The translations under genes were made by a program, and so were the position numbers. DNA of 64,000 nt from Trichormus variabilis 0441 (GTDB taxonomy: Bacteria > Cyanobacteriota > Cyanobacteriia > Cyanobacteriales > Nostocaceae): assembly GCF_009856605.1 (NCBI RefSeq), contig NZ_CP047243.1, positions 1-64,000 on the forward strand. Reading direction: 5' to 3'. Shown piece by piece: positions 45,525 to 54,766 of this stretch. Every line of letters begins with the position of its first letter. Positions within the stretch are counted from its first letter, which is position 1. Under the pieces are notes generated by a model. The model did not search any database and was not told the DNA's origin. It saw only the letters and a list, made by a program, of their open reading frames with translations.

Positions 45525-47291
45525 ATGAGCCAATCCTTGAAAACAAATAGTGCTAAAAATCAACAATTTAGTTTTGAGCAATTGCAAAATCCTGATAATG
45601 CAATTGGCAAGTACACTCATCAATTACTCACCCTTAATGGTCTAACAGTTTTATCCTTGCTCGGTGCTTATATTCTCATAAGGGTATTTTTTAGCGACTC
45701 TAATAAAAAGAAAATCGCTACTTCTTATTGGGGTGGGGGTAAGGAAACGACAGTGGCTAAGAAAAAGGCTATCAAACAAATCGCCAATCCTCAATGTGAT
45801 AGTGCAGCGCTTTACATTGGTAAGCATCAGGACAAAGGTGATGGCAATACTTTCTATATTCCTGATGTACAACGAGGTACAGCCGTAATCGGCGCTCCGG
45901 GTAGTGGTAAAACATTCTCTGCCATCAACCCCATGATTTACTCCGCTATAGATCAGGGGTTTCCGATTATTGCTTATGATTTTAAGTATCCATCTCAAGC
46001 CAAAGTTGCTGCCTATGCTAAATACAAGGGCTATGATGTGCATATCTTCGCCCCAGGATTTCCTGAATCTGAAGTCTGCAATCCACTAGACTTTCTGCGC
46101 GACAGTAGTGATGCGGAAACTGCCCGACAAATTTCCACTGTCATCAATAAGAACTTTCGACTTCTGGGTAATTCAAGTGAAGATGGGTTCTTTGGGCCAT
46201 CTGGTGATCAGTTGACTCAAGCAATCATCATGTTAGCTAAAGAGTTTGGTGATTACGCCGATGTCATGACCTGTGCAGCGATACTCTCTAGTGAACACAT
46301 GGTCAAACGCCTGATGGCTGCTTCCTTAAACCCTTGGGTGAAAATTGCCTTTGGTCAGTTGTTCAGTTCTGCCGCATCTGAGAAAACCGTTGCCGGGATT
46401 GTGGCGACCGCTTCGATTATGTTTACTCGCTTTATGGCGAAAAATACTCTTGGCTGTTTCATCGGTAAAACGACTCTGCCTTTAGAAATCAAGGGTAAGC
46501 AGATGATTATCTTTGGCTTGGACAGAGAACGGCGAGATGCTGTAGGGCCTCTGATGACCAGCATTTTACACATGACTATCGCCCGTAATATCGCTTCTAA
46601 ACGCAAAGATCCATTAATCGTTGCCCTGGACGAATTACCCTCGATTTACTTGCCTGATCTATATAGGTGGCTCAACGAATCCCGTTCTGAGGGGTTCTGC
46701 GGCATTATCGGCTTCCAAAATATGGGACAGTTAGAGAAGAATTACGGTAAAGAAGTAGCTAAGGCTATCCTTGGCGCTTGCAGTTCTAAATTCATTTTTA
46801 ATCCTGGTGAAAATGAATCAGCGCAATTATTCTCTAGCTTTTTAGGTGATGAGGAAATTAAGTATAAACAGAAAAGCCGTTCTAGTGGTAGTAAAAATAA
46901 TAGCACCAGCATTAGTGAGCAAGAAAAAACTAGAAAGCTGTTTGAATCGGCTCAATTCCTGAAACTAATTGCAGGTAAATGTGTTTTTATTAATCCTGCC
47001 TACGCCAACAATAATGAGGGATCTGTTCCACTACTAAAGACGATTAAAATCTCTCAACCTCTCAAAAATGTTGATAAATATAATCAACTTAAATGGGCAA
47101 GAATTGTTAGTTTAGCCGCCAGGAAGAGTACCCAGAAATTTCCCTCCCAGCAAGATTTAGCTTTACGGGTGAATCTTGTTGAACAGCATTTTCCCCTTCC
47201 CGATAATCCAGGGGCTGTTTCTAATACTGGACTGACAGCTAAAGAAGTCGGCAACATAATTAATCAAGGAAGTTCTCAAAATGGAATTTAA
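45525..47291 (+). CDS. virD4: VirD4/TraG-like type IV coupling protein
   Basis: 588 residues from ATG 45525, two bases after the previous stop. One membrane helix lies near residues 37-57. Walker A is G123-A-P-G-S-G-K-T130, and Walker B is L-I-V-A-L-D369-E. A conserved T4CP region near G-F-Q-N-M-G-Q-L-E-K is visible. It brings the relaxase-DNA complex to the channel. A full-length TraG/VirD4. Confidence 0.9.
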   Translation: MSQSLKTNSAKNQQFSFEQLQNPDNAIGKYTHQLLTLNGLTVLSLLGAYILIRVFFSDSNKKKIATSYWGGGKETTVAKKKAIKQIANPQCDSAALYIGKHQDKGDGNTFYIPDVQRGTAVIGAPGSGKTFSAINPMIYSAIDQGFPIIAYDFKYPSQAKVAAYAKYKGYDVHIFAPGFPESEVCNPLDFLRDSSDAETARQISTVINKNFRLLGNSSEDGFFGPSGDQLTQAIIMLAKEFGDYADVMTCAAILSSEHMVKRLMAASLNPWVKIAFGQLFSSAASEKTVAGIVATASIMFTRFMAKNTLGCFIGKTTLPLEIKGKQMIIFGLDRERRDAVGPLMTSILHMTIARNIASKRKDPLIVALDELPSIYLPDLYRWLNESRSEGFCGIIGFQNMGQLEKNYGKEVAKAILGACSSKFIFNPGENESAQLFSSFLGDEEIKYKQKSRSSGSKNNSTSISEQEKTRKLFESAQFLKLIAGKCVFINPAYANNNEGSVPLLKTIKISQPLKNVDKYNQLKWARIVSLAARKSTQKFPSQQDLALRVNLVEQHFPLPDNPGAVSNTGLTAKEVGNIINQGSSQNGI

Positions 47292-47296
47292 TAATT

Positions 47297-47788
47297 ATGA
47301 AAATGAATATTGAAGAATTGAAGATTGATAACTTTGAGCTAATTCAAACACTATCTCAAGAGAATATTTTAGCAGATGGTAGCCTTATTGATATTAGTCT
47401 GCCTCTGCTCCAGATTATTCAAGAGTTTAAGAATTTATCCCAAACCAGACCAAGGCTGAGAAGTTTGGGTATATATACTATCATTAGTCTAAAAAACATT
47501 TACATTAAACTAAATAAAGAATCTTGCCTAAAAATTGTTAAGCAATATATTGAGGGTATTGGTTGGCATGATTTGCAATATATCTGTTTTTTGGATATTC
47601 AAAATAGCAATGTTTATATTCATATTATTTTTAATCGGGTTACACCAGAGGGTCAACTCATTGAGCTTAAATGTCTAGGGGCAACTTGGCAGCAATATGA
47701 GGTCTTACGTCAATCTTGTTGTCGGATTTTAGAAAACCCTATTAATAATAAATATTTGCAAAGAAAATTCTGCAACTGTTGTCCATAA
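47297..47788 (+). CDS. degenerate relaxase-like protein
   Basis: 163 residues starting 5 bases after virD4. The core reads Y-I-C-F-L-D-I-Q-N-S-N-V-Y-I-H-I-I-F-N-R-V-T-P-E-G, which aligns with motif III of MobA/VirD2-type relaxases (H-x-D...H-x-H-x-x-x-N-R-V-x-P-x-G). But the first His is absent and the second is Tyr, so only one metal-binding His is left. The protein is also too short for a relaxase and ends with a C-N-C-C cluster. It may be a relaxase remnant kept as an accessory DNA-binding protein. Confidence 0.5.
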   Translation: MKMNIEELKIDNFELIQTLSQENILADGSLIDISLPLLQIIQEFKNLSQTRPRLRSLGIYTIISLKNIYIKLNKESCLKIVKQYIEGIGWHDLQYICFLDIQNSNVYIHIIFNRVTPEGQLIELKCLGATWQQYEVLRQSCCRILENPINNKYLQRKFCNCCP

Positions 47789-47835
47789 ACAACAGTACAA
47801 CATGAGGCACAGTCTACAAATAATTAACAAAAAAT

Positions 47836-50800
47836 ATGTTTGATGAACGACATTTGCAACTCACTTCTGCTTACGACAGAGCAAGTCAGCATTTTATTAG
47901 AGCTTTCATCTATCCTCTAGGTGAGTTTATTTATAAATCCATTGAAGAAGCTATTGATTTAAAATGCCGCATCGAAATAGGGGAAGAAACTTATTTCTTA
48001 ACTCCTGATGAGGATGGTGGTTGGAAATGGTCAAAAGGTGAACAGGAAATAACTAATGAAGAAATAGAACAAATAGAAGGAACCCTAGAATACTTATTAC
48101 CTAGACTTTTACCCGGTAGTCATGATTCAACACCACCCAATTTTCCTCCTCCCCCTGATTTACCTCCAGTTTTACCTAACCCAAATATTCCTCCAAGTCT
48201 TCCCCCTTCTGGTGAACTTGTTGATTTCTTAGCCATACAAATTGAAAGCAATAATACTCTAGAATATCAATACTTACAAAGCCAAGAAGAAATATTCTTA
48301 ACTCCGCCAAACTGGAGTAATGATTATGTCATAAATGATGTTATTGAAATTCAGGATGTATCAATAACATCATCTACAGAGATTGTGGATGATTCCTCTA
48401 TTTTAGACGATGCCAACCCTGATAAAGACTATGAGCAGAGTCAAGTGATTAATTCTCATGAAATTGCTGATGAGCATTTAACAGTAGAGTTGATTAGCAA
48501 CAACACAATTCCAATCAAGAGTGAAAATCTTCGCCCAGAACATATTGATCCACAACATTGGCACGAACTCGTAGTAGACAGTGCGATCGCTCCTGAGATT
48601 GCACAGATGAACTTTCAAAGTCTTCACTTTAGCCAGACAAACGGTTCACACGAAGCTTGGGAGCGGTTAATGATCAGCGAAAACCTACCACGCACAAATA
48701 CAGGTAGGCTCTCTGGTGAGATATTGAAAACATATTCCTATCTAGATTTGACAGACGGCTGGTGGTGTAATGCAGGAGTAGATCCGCGTACTTTTGAGGG
48801 CTTAAATCCTGGTGAGACTGCCCACCATAAAGAATGGGGATGCTATAAGCCAAATCAGCCAAGACCAAAAAGAGAGCGTGACGGGCAGATAATTGAGGGG
48901 AAATTCATTAAATATGAACATCCGCCTAAAACTCAATTGAGTATTTTTTTGTTAGATGTCCCAGACAAGATTGCTCAAAATATTTACTCCTTGGCTGGAG
49001 TAAACCCCAGCGATAGCGATCGCACTTCTGGATTTTGGTATTGCGTATGGAAACATAACATTTCTATCACCATTACTGAGGGTGCAAAGAAAGCGGCTAG
49101 TCTCTTAAGCCAAGGTCATGCTGCCATCGGGCTACCGGGAATTTCTGCCGGATACCGCACACCTAAAAATGAATGGGGTCAAAAAATGGGTGATTCCTAT
49201 TTAGCACCAGAGTTAGCTGTTTTCGCTACTAAGAGCAGGGAAATCAAAATCTGCTTTGACTATGAAACTAAACCAGAAACTAAACTCAATATCGACAGGG
49301 ATATTTGGAAAACAGGAAGTTTGTTACAAGAATTGGGTTGTGTAGTGAAAGTAGTAACCTTGCTAGGGCCAGATAAGGGTGTAGATGATTTTTTAGTCTC
49401 ACAAGGAACAGAAGCTTTTGAAAAGTTATCTGCTATGGCAATATCTCTAGAGCAATGGAATAAAAATAAATTTGATAATTTACGTTGCACTCTCAAGCTT
49501 AAAGATGGCACAGTCAGAACAATTTCTGAACCAGGAGACTCTACTTTGACAACAAATGTCACCCTTGATGAATCAGAACAAAACATTGGTGTATTTAAAA
49601 AAAATCGGGCTAAATCACTTATTAACCCTAGTTCACAAATCATACATATAAAAGTTACTGATGCAGAAATTATTGATGTTGAGGTTATTTCTTCCAGACA
49701 AAATCAACCACTTGAAGGAGCAACTTTACAAAACACAAGTGGTACTTCTTGGGCTAAAAAGGAAAATGTTACGCTTTATGAGCCTAACTTCTTTAGAAAG
49801 CGTCTTGAAGCTAGTGAGAATAAACAAATAGCTTCTGCTGCTTATACTTTGTTAAAAAAATATGGTGTTGATACTAAAGATAAACAACAGCAGACTATTG
49901 GCAAAATTTACCATGCTGATGCTTTTGTAATTAAGAATCATGGCGGCGACAAATACAGTATCCATCGTCGTCATGATCATGTAGAGTTAATGACTTTTCA
50001 AGCTGATAAATGGGGACACGTAGGCAATATTCAACTTTCTTACACCCAAATCAAGAATGCACTTAAAACTCAGCCAAAAAAACAAATCAACATTCTGCCG
50101 ATTGAAAGGCAAGAGTTTTTGTTAGTGGCTGATGTCATTAAAGCAGGCAAAGAATTACCATCTGTCGATTGTGACCCCCGCAAAATTGCCTCAACTCTTT
50201 CTTCGCTATCTCCTCAAGGTACACATAATATTTTAGAAAGTTTTAAAGAAAAAGAGGTGTTACAAATCCTGACCCAAACTATCACTAGTTTTGGACAAGA
50301 TGACTTAACTTTGGGCAATTACCGCATTCTTTTTGAGCAAAGCACTGGCACTACATCGACTCTACAACTATTCAAAACCGAACACAATGGTATTACTAGG
50401 GAAGCCGTAAGATTTGAATTTGAGCGTACTGAAGCTGGGATAACTCACCAAGTCAAAGCTTTAGCTATTACTGAAGCTGATTTAGAAAAATTAAGACTTC
50501 TAGCTCAAAAACTGCATATTAATTATCAAGCTTTGTTTGGCAATCCTAATAACACTCGTGACATCGAATTGCCCCTTCATCCCGAAATTGCCCTTAATTT
50601 AGACTCCGGGCAATCACCTTCAAAGTATAGAGAGTCTGATGATCAAAGACAACAGAGTACTGTATCACAATCAACTACACCAATACTTAAAGCCACAAAA
50701 CCATCACAATCTACACAACAGCAGAATTATTCTTTTAATTTAGATAACGTTGTGCTACCACTGCATCCAGTTTTGAAACAATACTGGGAACAGTTAGAAC

Positions 50801-51420
50801 TTGATGGTTCTGGCAATAAGTTCGTAGAACAAGGGCATTTAGAATTTCAAACTAAAATTCAGCAAACTGGAACATTAACCGTTGGTGAACAGCGTGAACT
50901 TTATCAACAGATTCAAAATCAAGCCTGGAACCAGATTAACCGCAATGGGCGTACTGATATTGTACTGCCAGCATTGGCTGTGATTGTGAATGATTTGCGC
51001 TCGCTCTCGCTTCAACAATCACAACCAAACATTTCTTCTGACCCAGCCTGTGATACACCAATGCCTCTCCACAGAGATATCGCTGCTCATTGGGAGAATT
51101 TAGAAACCAATAACACTTGGTTTAGTGTTGCCAATCAGTACAACAATCCTTTACGGAATAAATTAGAAAAAACTGGTAAGCTGACTATTGGGGAACAACG
51201 TGAACTTTACCAGAAAATTCTCCTTCAAAGTCAAGTTGAGCAGCATAAAAAAGGCAAAACTGATATTTTTCTTCCTCCTTTAAGTGATATTGTTCAAGAC
51301 TTGATTGATGCTCGTAGTCAGATAATTGACCACACTTATACGCCCAAAGTTGAAGTACATTCTCCTCAGAAATCTCACACTTCACAACAATCTACTAATT
51401 CACAAGAATTAGAATTGTAA
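47836..51420 (+). CDS. DUF3854 (Toprim-like) protein in the T4SS operon
   Basis: 1194 residues. A P-rich linker (about 95-125) follows the N-terminal domain. Residues ~235-550 are a DUF3854 domain homologous to the N-terminal part of the Rep at 27475: E415 in I-T-E-G-A-K-K-A, D475 in C-F-D-Y-E-T-K and K-G-V-D-D-F. The helicase part of Rep is missing. The C-terminus has two copies (about 965-1055 and 1065-1155) of an L-P-L-H ... G-E-Q-R-E-L-Y-Q ... L-P-x-L unit, and ends S-Q-E-L-E-L. A DNA-priming or processing role in transfer is inference. Confidence 0.65.
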   Translation: MFDERHLQLTSAYDRASQHFIRAFIYPLGEFIYKSIEEAIDLKCRIEIGEETYFLTPDEDGGWKWSKGEQEITNEEIEQIEGTLEYLLPRLLPGSHDSTPPNFPPPPDLPPVLPNPNIPPSLPPSGELVDFLAIQIESNNTLEYQYLQSQEEIFLTPPNWSNDYVINDVIEIQDVSITSSTEIVDDSSILDDANPDKDYEQSQVINSHEIADEHLTVELISNNTIPIKSENLRPEHIDPQHWHELVVDSAIAPEIAQMNFQSLHFSQTNGSHEAWERLMISENLPRTNTGRLSGEILKTYSYLDLTDGWWCNAGVDPRTFEGLNPGETAHHKEWGCYKPNQPRPKRERDGQIIEGKFIKYEHPPKTQLSIFLLDVPDKIAQNIYSLAGVNPSDSDRTSGFWYCVWKHNISITITEGAKKAASLLSQGHAAIGLPGISAGYRTPKNEWGQKMGDSYLAPELAVFATKSREIKICFDYETKPETKLNIDRDIWKTGSLLQELGCVVKVVTLLGPDKGVDDFLVSQGTEAFEKLSAMAISLEQWNKNKFDNLRCTLKLKDGTVRTISEPGDSTLTTNVTLDESEQNIGVFKKNRAKSLINPSSQIIHIKVTDAEIIDVEVISSRQNQPLEGATLQNTSGTSWAKKENVTLYEPNFFRKRLEASENKQIASAAYTLLKKYGVDTKDKQQQTIGKIYHADAFVIKNHGGDKYSIHRRHDHVELMTFQADKWGHVGNIQLSYTQIKNALKTQPKKQINILPIERQEFLLVADVIKAGKELPSVDCDPRKIASTLSSLSPQGTHNILESFKEKEVLQILTQTITSFGQDDLTLGNYRILFEQSTGTTSTLQLFKTEHNGITREAVRFEFERTEAGITHQVKALAITEADLEKLRLLAQKLHINYQALFGNPNNTRDIELPLHPEIALNLDSGQSPSKYRESDDQRQQSTVSQSTTPILKATKPSQSTQQQNYSFNLDNVVLPLHPVLKQYWEQLELDGSGNKFVEQGHLEFQTKIQQTGTLTVGEQRELYQQIQNQAWNQINRNGRTDIVLPALAVIVNDLRSLSLQQSQPNISSDPACDTPMPLHRDIAAHWENLETNNTWFSVANQYNNPLRNKLEKTGKLTIGEQRELYQKILLQSQVEQHKKGKTDIFLPPLSDIVQDLIDARSQIIDHTYTPKVEVHSPQKSHTSQQSTNSQELEL

Positions 51421-51446
51421 TCAACATCTGCCAAATACACCTGAAT

Positions 51447-52238
51447 ATGCAGTCTAATTTAGTATCCGAAACCATCACTACCATCAACCGCGATAGTGGA
51501 CTTTCTCAAAACCAAATGGCCTATAGGCTGGCATTGATGATGGAGAGATACCCACCTTCATCAATACAGTCAACCCCTGCGCTAGATCCGACAGAGCGCT
51601 CTAATATTATGGCTGAGATGAAAAATACTCTATCTCTATCCCACAATGCCCGAAGTAATGAAGATTATCGGCAAAGTCTTAAGGAGAAATACCTGAAAGA
51701 GTACGCTCAGAAATTTGGCTTAAATAAACCTGAACAAATACCTAATATGGACAACTCAACCAGGGTGAAAAATTTAATAGCCGAGAAGAAAAAGACTTTC
51801 TTACAAGAGATATTACAGTCTAAAGAACGCAAGTTACCTTTAGTTAACAATCAAACATTTACACCAAAGGATAACGAAAATCATGAGGAGGCTAAAAAAT
51901 CTCTCATTCCTGCATTGATGAACATCCTCGTAACCAAAGGACAAGACACCGTTGGCGGTCGCATTTATGAGGGTATCTCTTATCGACTAAATCTCATGAT
52001 GAGAGAGGGGATGCAACGTCTCGTGATTTGGCGCAAAAGTGATAATCAATCTGCTTTTAGTGCCTATAAAGTTGATGCTAAGGAAGAATATAAAATTTTA
52101 CACAATAATCTTTCACCAGAAGAAACACAAAAGCTGATCAATTTTGATATGAGAGTGCAACAGCAACAGCAACAGTTACCTTCGCCGCCACAGCAACAAC
52201 AAAACGACCGCTCTCCTGACGGCCCAGAATTAGAATGA
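51447..52238 (+). CDS. hypothetical T4SS-operon protein with ELE tail
   Basis: 263 residues, soluble, strongly charged and helical in the middle, with a Q-rich, P-rich C-terminal tail ending D-G-P-E-L-E. It starts 26 bases after the DUF3854 gene and is the last gene of the operon. No domain recognised. The charged helices suggest a nucleoprotein or chaperone-like partner; the tail resembles that of the previous gene. Confidence 0.45.
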   Translation: MQSNLVSETITTINRDSGLSQNQMAYRLALMMERYPPSSIQSTPALDPTERSNIMAEMKNTLSLSHNARSNEDYRQSLKEKYLKEYAQKFGLNKPEQIPNMDNSTRVKNLIAEKKKTFLQEILQSKERKLPLVNNQTFTPKDNENHEEAKKSLIPALMNILVTKGQDTVGGRIYEGISYRLNLMMREGMQRLVIWRKSDNQSAFSAYKVDAKEEYKILHNNLSPEETQKLINFDMRVQQQQQQLPSPPQQQQNDRSPDGPELE

Positions 52239-52239
52239 A

Positions 52240-52482
52240 CTAGTGAAAATAACCAACGAACAACCCCAGAAAATACACAGTTACTAAAACGTACCGCTTC
52301 GTTACACGCTCGAATTGTGACCAGGGTGAAATAATGACAGCTAATACTATATAAAATAATGCTTGTAAAAAATCGTTGTGGCTCAATTTAATGATTGCTG
52401 CTATCATCAAAGCCACAAAAATCAAAAACTCCACCACTGATTCAATTCTGTCCCACAGTTTGACATCATATAGGTAACGCAT
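52240..52482 (-). CDS. small membrane protein
   Basis: 80 residues from ATG 52482, chosen over an ATG at 52539 because AGAAGG stands about 5 bases before it. Two hydrophobic helices (about residues 17-36 and 60-78) are seen; no domain recognised. It overlaps the end of the histidine kinase gene by 17 bases, so it may be translated with it. Its stop is next to the convergent T4SS operon end. Confidence 0.5.
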   Translation of the reverse strand: MRYLYDVKLWDRIESVVEFLIFVALMIAAIIKLSHNDFLQALFYIVLAVIISPWSQFERVTKRYVLVTVYFLGLFVGYFH

Positions 52483-53227
52483 CTTGCACCTTCTGCGATT
52501 TGGGCAACATCCTACCATCAAGTCCATATATCCCGTCATCCTTGTAAGGAAATATTATGGTGAATTTAGTTCCTTGCCCTACAGTCGAATTTACCTTGAT
52601 GTCCAACCCATGAGCGTAAGCCACAGACAGAGCAATGTACAATCCCAGTCCCATGCCTACTCGATTGGATGAATTAGGCGATTGCCACAATGGTAAGAAG
52701 ATATTTGAGATTTGTTCGGCAGCAATTCCTATCCCAGTATCTTCAATCTCGATAATTAAATCATCGCATTGATGGAGAAGTCTTAAAAAGATTTCTCCAC
52801 GACTAGTGTACTTGATGGCGTTGGTGAGAATATTGCAAATCATCCTATCAATACTTACTCCGTCAGCCCTGACTTGAGTTCCATGCTTATATAATGTTTG
52901 AGTTTCATAGTGCAGTTTCAACGAATGATACTGTGCTATAGGATTGAACAAACAGTAAGTTTTCTGTAAAAAAGCTAACATATCAAACTGAGTTACCGTC
53001 ATTGGATTAACTTCAAAAAAAGTAGTCTTTCTAGATTGAATTAAACTCACTACTCGTTCATTGAGTTCTTGTAGACTTATCAAAAAAGGTCTAATTTCTT
53101 CTAAAGACTGTCCATAAGCACCAGCAATCATCTGATTCAGCACTATTGATGCTCCTTGATGATTGTTTGACACATCGTGCAGTAGAGCTAATAAATCCAG
53201 TTGCTTGCTTAGATGTTCTTGTTGCAT
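52466..53227 (-). CDS. soluble sensor histidine kinase
   Basis: 253 residues with no membrane segment and no input domain. An H-box-like L-L-H17-D-V-S-N-N stands near the start. The ATPase domain has N136 (N-box), D163-T-G-I-G-I and G191-M-G-L-G-L. It lies divergent to a response regulator gene with a 267-base gap, so the pair is a two-component system. With no sensor of its own, it would need a partner or sense inside the cell. Confidence 0.85.
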   Translation of the reverse strand: MQQEHLSKQLDLLALLHDVSNNHQGASIVLNQMIAGAYGQSLEEIRPFLISLQELNERVVSLIQSRKTTFFEVNPMTVTQFDMLAFLQKTYCLFNPIAQYHSLKLHYETQTLYKHGTQVRADGVSIDRMICNILTNAIKYTSRGEIFLRLLHQCDDLIIEIEDTGIGIAAEQISNIFLPLWQSPNSSNRVGMGLGLYIALSVAYAHGLDIKVNSTVGQGTKFTIIFPYKDDGIYGLDGRMLPKSQKVQDALPI

Positions 53228-53494
53228 ATATGCTTCCCCAGACAGATTGTTATTTTTGTGACTTTTATGATTGCTGATTTTATTGTTAAATTTTAGAATA
53301 TTTTTATTTTAGTCTGGAAAAACTTTTTATACAATCATATTTTAGGGTTAATACTTTCACTTCACTTCCCAAAACATATTCTGCTAACTCACTAGTTTTA
53401 CTTTATGTCTCTATATATATAAAGTCAAAGATTTAACATCAGAAACTGTGTTATAAATATTGGATACCTACAGCTAAAGTAATGAAAGAGCTAT

Positions 53495-54157
53495 ATGATT
53501 CGAGTAGTATTTATTGAGGATAATGATATCATCAGGCTCGGAATAACTACCGCTATTAATCAACAACCAGATATAGAAATGGTAGGGGTTGGTCATACAG
53601 GAAATGAAGGGGTGGAATTAGTTAAAAGTTTAAGCCCTGATGTTGCTTTAGTAGACATTGGGCTGCCTGATATTTCTGGAATCGAGGTCATTAAACAAAT
53701 CAAGAAATCTAAAAGCAACACTAAAGTTGTTGTCATTTCTTGCAACTCTTGTCAAGAGGTTATCACTGCTGCTATCAGTAGTGGTGCTGATTCTTATATT
53801 CTCAAGAAAAATAATACTTCTTTGATTGTGGAGGCAATCAAGTCCACTTACAATAACAAAAGCTTATTCGATTCCGAAATTATTCAAAGAGGGTTACTCA
53901 AGATTTTCCCGACACAGAAAGCTAAAGGCAAGATATTTGACGACCACTTAACCCAGCGAGAAATTAGTGTTTTAGCATTAATTGCTGCTGGTTTTTCTAA
54001 TAAACAAATCGGTGAAAAGTTGTTTATTGGTGAGAATACTGTCAAAAATCATGCTAGGAATATTTACTCTAAATTAGGTGTTGATAGTCGGATCAATGCC
54101 ATTCTCAAAGGCTCTGAACTCGGCTATATCTCCAACACTGCTACCCAAGTTATTTAA
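53495..54157 (+). CDS. NarL/LuxR-type response regulator
   Basis: 220 residues. The receiver domain has D8-E9-like acidic residues and phospho-acceptor D54 (A-L-V-D54-I-G-L-P-D), then T/S-K positions. A LuxR-type HTH (L-T-Q-R-E-I-S-V-L ... N-K-Q-I-G-E-K-L-F-I-G-E-N-T-V-K-N-H) lies near 148-205. It should bind DNA when phosphorylated. Its targets are unknown; the divergent kinase gene and the transfer operon upstream are candidates. Confidence 0.92.
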   Translation: MIRVVFIEDNDIIRLGITTAINQQPDIEMVGVGHTGNEGVELVKSLSPDVALVDIGLPDISGIEVIKQIKKSKSNTKVVVISCNSCQEVITAAISSGADSYILKKNNTSLIVEAIKSTYNNKSLFDSEIIQRGLLKIFPTQKAKGKIFDDHLTQREISVLALIAAGFSNKQIGEKLFIGENTVKNHARNIYSKLGVDSRINAILKGSELGYISNTATQVI

Positions 54158-54169
54158 GAACTTACATGC

Positions 54170-54766
54170 TTACTTATCTACTTGAATCAAACAATAGCCT
54201 TTAGTTCTATCTTCTGTTTGGCAGGCTTCAATAGCTGCTTGATTTTTCAAGATTATTTGATACATCTGTTTCCCTTCTTGAGATTTTGCCCATTGCAAAA
54301 TTTTGAGATCATTGCGTGATACTACTACTGACTGATTTGTTCCCCAGTTTGAGACAGCATTCCACGTTATCCAAGAACCAAGTACCGCAGAGGTGGCAGC
54401 AGCTAATCCACATATTGCTGATACCACCCCTAATCCCCAGCCCCCCTGCACTTTTATATCTGTACTACTGCTTGACTTGATTTTTTTCATCTCATCCCGC
54501 ACTGCACTGGAGACAACTGTATAGTGCATTTTCTCAGCAGATTGAGTTGTCTTTTCCAGTTTTTGGTCTATCATTACCGCCCACGCATCTATCATTGCCT
54601 CCGTTCTTGCTTGGAGGTCTAGCATCGTTTCTTCATACCGACCCAAGGTTGCCATCATCCTGAATATTGGGTCATCTGGCGTGATTCCTAATTGATACGC
54701 TCCTTCAACTATACGTTTTTGTTCTGCTGGGGAATAGCCTTGCAATATGTCTTGTGTTTTCATCAA
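54170..54766 (-). CDS. plasmid-type membrane protein (DUF6753-like)
   Basis: 198 residues. The N-terminus Y-S-P-A-E-Q-K-R-I-V-E-G-A-Y-Q-L-G-I-T-P-D-D-P-I-F resembles a family that recurs on cyanobacterial plasmids (DUF6753 as I recall, unchecked). A helical middle (about 40-95) and a hydrophobic segment (about 110-133) follow. Last gene of the ParA-type operon, overlapping the preceding gene by four bases. It may link the ATPases to the membrane. Confidence 0.6.
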   Translation of the reverse strand: MMKTQDILQGYSPAEQKRIVEGAYQLGITPDDPIFRMMATLGRYEETMLDLQARTEAMIDAWAVMIDQKLEKTTQSAEKMHYTVVSSAVRDEMKKIKSSSSTDIKVQGGWGLGVVSAICGLAAATSAVLGSWITWNAVSNWGTNQSVVVSRNDLKILQWAKSQEGKQMYQIILKNQAAIEACQTEDRTKGYCLIQVDK

